Below, one piece after another: positions 7,742-11,808 of a DNA stretch of 11,808 bases (within the stretch, counting starts at the first letter, position 1; every line of letters begins with the position of its first letter). Location of the stretch: NCBI GenBank assembly GCA_004151065.3, contig NWUY0300003511.1, positions 8,846 through 20,653 on the forward strand. Direction: 5' to 3'. This DNA comes from Larix sibirica (Eukaryota; Streptophyta; Pinopsida; Pinales; Pinaceae). The notes beneath the pieces were generated by a model. That model ran no database searches. It saw only the letters and a program-made list of their open reading frames with translations, and was not told where the DNA came from. The translations under genes were made by a program, and so were the position numbers.

Positions 7742-7931
7742 CACCTCGATTTCAGTGCCTAAAACAACAATATGGCCCAACAAACTATACAACCTCCTCC
7801 ACCTCGATTTATGTGCCCAAAATAGCAATACGACCCAACAAGACAGTACGACCTCCACCACCTCGATTTCTATGTAGCAAGAATACACCTTGAACTGTGT
7901 GCCAACAGAACAATACGACCTAGCCAAAACG
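7742..7931. repeat. 58-bp tandem repeat, about three copies
   Basis: Copies start at 7742, 7800 and 7859, each opening with CACCTCGATTT. Copies 1 and 2 continue with GTGCC, an AACAATA/AGCAATA core, CCCAACAA and ACCTCC. Copy 3 carries about 30 extra bases after CACCTCGATTTC before GTGCCAACAGAACAATACGA resumes the unit. An extra CACCTCGA at 7724 marks a partial copy. An open minus-strand frame across the array only reflects the repeat. Unknown family. Confidence 0.75.
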
Positions 7932-7944
7932 CAGTAGAATGTTT

Positions 7945-8025
7945 CCTTGGGAAATGTGCCACTCCTTGGGAATCGAGGCCCACACCTTGGGATTCGTTCC
8001 CCCTCCTTGAGAATCGTGCCCCCTC
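7945..8025. repeat. About 20-bp tandem repeat, four copies
   Basis: CCTTGGGA-type units begin at 7945, 7964, 7985 and 8005 (spacings 19, 21 and 20). Each has CCTTG(G/A)GAA or GGATT, then TCG or ATG, then G/C-rich GTGCCCCC-type sequence. It follows the 58-bp array directly, so two unrelated repeat units are stacked. A weaker TCTTGGAAATTG at 8058 may be a fifth degenerate unit. Confidence 0.7.
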
Positions 8026-8040
8026 TCAAAAACTCAAACA

Positions 8041-8443
8041 TATGCCAAAATGCTCTCTCTTGGAAATTGTATCTTGCACACTACCTTAAGTTTGATCTTA
8101 TAAGCTGAAAGTGACTTTTCACCTTCCCCATTCCTAAATCCGACGGCCAAGATCTAATCTTGCCTTTACAAGATCAATATACATGATTCATTCCCTCCAA
8201 AATGAATCGGTTACATTTTTAATAAAGTAATTCTCAGTTTATGAAATAAGTGTACTTTATCTCATAAAGTCACTTTAAAAAAAAAAACTAGGAACATTAC
8301 AAAAAGTCACTTTATTAACAAGAGTCACTTCATTACAACTTTATAAAAGACAAAGTCAAGTGNCAGTTTTACACCATATTTTCTATGTTCATTTGTTGTG
8401 ATTGATTTACTTGTTCATTAGATCTGTTGTGACTAATTTTACA
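8041..8443. other. AT-rich spacer with short AAGTCACTTTA repeats
   Basis: No gene seen. AAGTCACTTT occurs near 8267 and 8305, with a variant AGAGTCACTTC near 8322, and TAAAGT-C-ACTTTA near 8266 is a small palindrome. An 11-base A run sits near 8277. There is one ambiguous base at 8363. Confidence 0.5.
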
Positions 8444-8692
8444 GGATACTCTTAGGTGGTGATCGATTGGACAAATGGGAGATCAGAACTACATGATACT
8501 GCTTTGCATCAATAGAAACAAATAATCTAGGATTTACAATTAGATTTTCAATGCATATATTTCAATCACATCTTTAGGGAGTTGAACAATAGTGTGGATT
8601 GCATGTCGAATAAGGCCCTTGGATTGGTAGAAGGTTTACTGTTTTATGAAGAATTCAAAGAGCTCAAAAGAGTGTCCTCGGGTGTCTTTTAA
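8444..8692 (+). pseudogene. LINE-type RNase H domain, C-terminal fragment
   Basis: In retroelements this domain removes the RNA strand from the RNA:DNA hybrid. The plus frame gives GYS-stop-VVIDWTNGRSELHDTALHQ, a stop, KQII, a stop, then an open run of 53 codons ending in TAA (8531-8692): DLQLDFQCIYFNHIFRELNN, SVDCMSNKALGLVEGLLFYE, EFKELKRVSSGVF. The layout of a DS-VV-I-W segment, then H-RE-N-D-S-AL and an EGL-FYEF tail, is that of the RNase H end of plant LINE ORF2. The first catalytic Asp (GDS) reads GYS at 8444-8452; the last Asp (in NNSVD) is kept. Nothing upstream of 8444 reads as the N-terminal half. It lies opposite in strand to the large LINE and could be a separate fragment or its missing 3' end after rearrangement. 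The Ty3/Copia RNase H is a less likely alternative. Confidence 0.65.
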
Positions 8693-9030
8693 GCATATTG
8701 AGGGTCAATTTTTTGCAGTTTATGTTGTTTTTTCCTCTCATTGGACTATGTTCATGCATCATCTTACTCTTCAATTATTTAATTTTTAACCTTTGCACAT
8801 TGTATAAAACTCAGGGGACTTATATGATATTGTGGACAATTTTGTGTAAAAATCCTTCCAAAATGTATTTTTTGGATTTTTTTAGAAACATTTTATAGGA
8901 GTATGGTTTTGGGAATTAGTATGTTGATGACACTAATCTGAGTACTTTCCAGAAGTTTGTAAGTTGTCTGTGATTCATACCTTAATGACTATCAAGCAAC
9001 TGAGCCTTTTTTCTTGTTGAAAAAAAACAT
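8693..9030 (+). other. Probable 3' UTR of the RNase H element
   Basis: Downstream of the TAA the sequence is T-rich with no further reading frame of note, as in LINE 3' UTRs. A run of eight A at 9020-9027 is a possible poly(A) remnant about 330 bp after the stop. The end point is a guess; no target duplication was identified. Confidence 0.35.
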
Positions 9031-9207
9031 TATTGAATGTTTTTAAATAAATAATTAATGTTTTAATAAGTTACTTATTTTTATTTCTTCATTATATAAT
9101 TTATATTTCAACACTTTTTTTCAATCAACATGTAGAGGATTACAAAATTCTTTTTTTAATCAATGTGCATAGTACTATCATATGCTACAGAGATGCAATC
9201 TTATGAG

Positions 9208-9227
9208 GTGGTGTGGGAGCACACCAC
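9208..9227. repeat. Hairpin, 8-bp perfect stem
   Basis: GTGGTGTG pairs exactly with CACACCAC across the 4-base loop GGAG. It stands out as GC-rich in an AT-rich stretch. There is no T run after it. Function unknown. Confidence 0.5.
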
Positions 9228-9902
9228 ACACCCTCTTTCTCAATAGATACATTCTCTCCTCTATAACACATTGTACTGGCCTCCTCAAATATATTAACGA
9301 GGGAATGTTATTGATGGTGAAGAATGAATGCATATAATGGATTATTTGTAACTAGGATCAAGGGAATCACAGATTCTAGGTTGGGGTTGACAATTGGTTC
9401 ATTCCATCATAAGATGATATCTATTTTATTATCATGATTTATCTAGGAGAGGGAAACATCTCTTAGTTTCCCTTATTAGTCTTTTTCGAAGGCCAGGCCA
9501 GGGTACTAATGTGTTCGATTTATTGTTGACTCTCTATAAGTTCAAGGTCTAACTTTAAATTTCCTTTGATTTTGCAATGTTTAATATAGGCCATTATAAA
9601 TAATGCTTATTCTAGTAGTTAAAATAAATCATAAACTATTTTTTTCTTCCATCTTATTGGATGTCAAAATTGAGGTCTTATTGTCATGGTGGCTATGATG
9701 TCTTTGGGAATATCACCTGCATTGAATGCACATTTCCTAGTCCTTTGGGAGACAATTTCCATATTGTTAATCAAATATCTATTGCATTAACTCCATTTTT
9801 CAGCGTGCATTAAATACATACATGCGTCAGTGTTATATGCAATCGCATAAGGTCTTATTCTTATCTAATTGTGCGACTTGTGCTTTCATACTTACATACC
9901 CA

Positions 9903-9926
9903 AAAGCATAATACATATTATGCTTT
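9903..9926. repeat. Hairpin, 10-bp perfect stem
   Basis: AAAGCATAAT and ATTATGCTTT are exact complements around the 4-base loop ACAT, giving a 24-base near-palindrome. It is short and could form a cruciform or be a chance AT-rich structure. Confidence 0.5.
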
Positions 9927-10051
9927 CATTGCTTGATATGATTTTGAATATTTTTAAAGTCTGGACATAATTTATTAGTATAGAATAAAATAAAAATGAT
10001 GAGGTATTAATATCTCACCACCACTGTAATTATCCACCACCATTTTCTGAG

Positions 10052-10142
10052 TTCAATGCAATTTGATATGCTAACAAGTTATCTATATACTTGGAAATTG
10101 ACCTCCATTCTTCAATTTCAATGCAATTTCATATGCTAACAA
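10052..10142. repeat. 26-bp direct repeat at 65-bp spacing
   Basis: TTCAATGCAATTTGATATGC then TAACAA (10052-10077) recurs at 10117-10142 with one change (G to C in ATTTGATA). The intervening 39 bases are not repeated elsewhere nearby. Possibly a decayed tandem duplication with a 65-bp period. Confidence 0.7.
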
Positions 10143-10160
10143 TATTGTAGTGTCATTATT

Positions 10161-10290
10161 GATGTTGCAACACCTACTAATTGCCTATGCTGCTTGATGA
10201 TGCTACACCGCCTTCAACTACTGTACTGCCTTTTGCCTTGATGTTGTTGCACCTCCTTCAACTACTGCACCATCATCACTATTGTATATC
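10161..10290. repeat. Degenerate GATGTTG/CCTTCAACTACTG repeat
   Basis: GATGATGCTACACCGCCTTC continuing AACTACTG (10196 on) recurs 44 bases later as GATGTTGTTGCACCTCCTTC continuing AACTACTG (10240 on), and a weaker GATGTTGCAACACCTACTAA lies at 10161. The open plus-strand frame here is low-complexity Leu/His and not a credible gene. Confidence 0.6.
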
Positions 10291-10299
10291 CTTGTTGTT

Positions 10300-10700
10300 C
10301 ACATATTTGATGTTAATTTTTTGCAACTTTTTCTCCACAACCTACACATCTTGGCACTGCAATTCCATTCACATGGCGAAGCTCAATACACTATACAAAA
10401 ATTGGTTGGTAATTGCTAATTATACATGCAACTATGATTGAGTGATTGGATCCAAAGGAAAAAATATATGAGATGTGACTATCCATAGATTGTAGCAAAT
10501 GGATGTTGACTTTGTAATTAAACAATTTGCAAGAGTAGAAGCCAAAGATTATGGACTGCAAACAAAGACTCAATACAACGTACAAACTATTAGTTTTTGT
10601 AAAGTTTGTATTGTGAAATTATTTTACTGCAACTATTACATGTTTTTGGGATTAAAAATACAACTTATATGATATGCTATTGTCAATATATTTTTAATAT
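10300..10700. other. AT-rich spacer, no gene seen
   Basis: No coding similarity, repeat or RNA gene recognised on either strand. Short open frames here are those expected by chance. Confidence 0.5.
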
Positions 10701-10778
10701 CCCTACCATGAAATTTTACTCAATTTGGCCAATTTTCGAACCTTGGACTAGTGAAACCCCAAACTTCCCAAATGATTT

Positions 10779-10780
10779 NN
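10779..10780. other. Two ambiguous bases
   Basis: NN in the assembly, within a short TTTAAA-rich stretch. Another N lies at 8363. These mark places where the read-out of any frame is uncertain. Confidence 0.95.
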
Positions 10781-11283
10781 TTTAAATCATGACCATAGTA
10801 TTCTTTTAAACCAGCTCTTACATCTAAACTCGGGAAAATTCCATTGGACAGACAGTAACCACATACGGACATTCTTGGAACCAAACAAGTAATCATAAAA
10901 CACAAGACCAGGTAACATAGAATAACAGACATAGGTATAGGCAGTTTAAAACTTTTACATCACTATTTTCTTTCCAGGTCAAACCAAGACACGTTTGCAC
11001 CATATCGAAATCTAGGTAACACTATAGTAATAATGCAGGTCAAAACTACAAAAGCTAAACATTCAGGATCGTTCCCCTTTACCCAAGAACTACAACAGAA
11101 ATAGCTACTATAGATATCATTTCTTCCCAAGAACAAAACGAATTGAAATTTCGGGTCCTCTATTTTTGAGTTTCTAGAAATTAAATCTCCTCAATAGAAA
11201 TGATATTTACATACGTGAAAGATAGATTTCAAGAAACAAAACGAAAGAAAACCAAACACAAGTCTAGATTCCCCATATAGCTA

Positions 11284-11291
11284 CCACGTGG
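11284..11291. promoter_or_regulatory. Perfect G-box palindrome
   Basis: CCACGTGG is the full palindromic G-box bound by plant bZIP and bHLH factors. It lies in the less AT-rich right-hand segment, where a gene flank is possible. A single site is weak evidence for a promoter. Confidence 0.35.
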
Positions 11292-11808
11292 ATATTTGGA
11301 TCGCTGAGTTTCTTAAACCCCGATCCAAGCATTTTTTCTTTACTGTGCATACAACCCTAGGTCTATGAATTGCTGGTACAAATCATCAAACCCTTGTGGG
11401 CATTACTTTTTCAACAGGATTCGAATCCACATCTAGACGTAAACATACATTATCATTTAAAGACTAGAAAACCTTAATTCACCAAGATATAAATGAAACA
11501 CGAAATCCACAGAAGGATTAAAACCCCTATGTCCTTCTAGATCAAGCCTCCACGGGCCAACAGTTCGTGCAATAGAACTACACTACTAATAAAAACACAG
11601 CCATACATTCAACGGGAAGAGTTCTTGTACACCAAAGCTAAAACGAAAACGCGAAGATGGTTTTCCATAGACATTTGCACAGGCCATAAAGAAACGTAGT
11701 GATAGGACCATTCGCAGAAATATTTTCAAACTCCATAGGTTTTGTTTCCCATTTAAAAGTTTTAAAATATTTCACAGAGACAAACAATCGAACTACAACA
11801 TAAAAAAT

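Larger units (their letters stand above)
9031..10050. other. AT-rich spacer, no gene seen
   Basis: Beyond two hairpins (9208-9227 and 9903-9926) and a pair of similar T-rich words (TTTTTTCAATCAACATG near 9115, TTTTTTTAATCAATGTG near 9151), I see no coding similarity or element. Composition is strongly AT-rich, especially 9040-9180. Confidence 0.55.
10701..11808 (-). other. Less AT-rich, strand-biased segment; possible gene flank or intron
   Basis: From about 10700 the sequence is visibly richer in G and C than the preceding 2 kb, and the plus strand is rich in A and C. On the minus strand it therefore reads T/G-rich, with words such as TTTCTTTCGTTTTGTTTC and several TGTAG and ACCAG ends like 3' splice sites. 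That pattern fits a plant intron, 5' UTR or promoter transcribed leftwards. No exon or family motif is recognisable. A minus frame at 10932-10720 of about 70 codons crosses the two ambiguous bases and matches nothing I know. Confidence 0.35.

Noticed and set aside
7706-8041. 111-codon minus-strand open frame
   Set aside because: It lies within the 58-bp and 20-bp repeat arrays; the peptide is repetitive and has no recognisable domain or gene context.
8698-8898. 66-codon hydrophobic plus-strand frame
   Set aside because: It starts at a TTG, has a T-rich composition that makes hydrophobic codons by default, and lies in the probable 3' UTR after the RNase H relic.
10181-10441. 86-codon plus-strand frame rich in Leu and His
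   Set aside because: It begins at a CTG, is made of a degenerate repeat and has no similarity or conserved context.
11417-11428. GGATTCGAATCC resembling a tRNA T-arm (B box)
   Set aside because: It has one base too many for the T-arm, with an A opposite C at the closing pair, and no D-arm, anticodon arm or acceptor stem fits on either strand.

Overview
This window looks like nuclear, intergenic DNA of a seed plant with a large, repeat-rich genome. A conifer or other gymnosperm is my guess, from the style of the LINE and the scarcity of genes. It is AT-rich and has no intact protein-coding gene. Almost everything recognisable is decayed retroelement, and there are no bacterial-type operons. 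Three ambiguous bases (8363 and 10779-10780) suggest draft sequence.

Layout. Positions 1-57 are a short flank that resembles 5400-5452. Positions 58 to about 4430 hold one L1-type LINE on the minus strand, read from high to low coordinates. It begins with a GC-richer 5' block, then ORF1 (a DUF4283-like RNA-binding domain and a wrecked CCHC zinc knuckle), then ORF2 (APE-type endonuclease, linker, reverse transcriptase and the start of the region after the RT). The element is riddled with stops and frameshifts. At least five key catalytic or signature positions are lost. It carries internal tandem duplications of 110, 84, 22 and 7 bp. It stops at the left end without its 3' part: no RNase H, no poly(A).

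Positions 4430-7040 are AT-rich spacer with a hairpin (4481-4519), a two-copy 45-bp repeat (5294-5383) and the relative of the left flank. Positions 7041-7380 look like an LTR of a Copia-type retroelement: a purine tract, a TGTTGG start, four TTGACY (W-box) cores, two perfect palindromes, a TATA box and an AATAAA signal. Positions 7700-8030 hold two different short tandem repeats. Positions 8444-8692, on the plus strand, are the C-terminal end of a LINE-type RNase H domain, a second retroelement relic.

Positions 8700-10700 are AT-rich with small repeats and hairpins. From about 10700 to the end the sequence is less AT-rich and A/C-biased on the plus strand (T/G-rich on the minus strand), with a perfect CCACGTGG G-box at 11284-11291. 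This could be an intron, UTR or promoter of a low-copy gene on the minus strand, but I cannot identify an exon.

No new multi-gene system is visible. The points most worth a second look are the W-box and palindrome cluster in the LTR, the series of tandem duplications inside the LINE, its atypical 3' truncation, and the separate RNase H tail.
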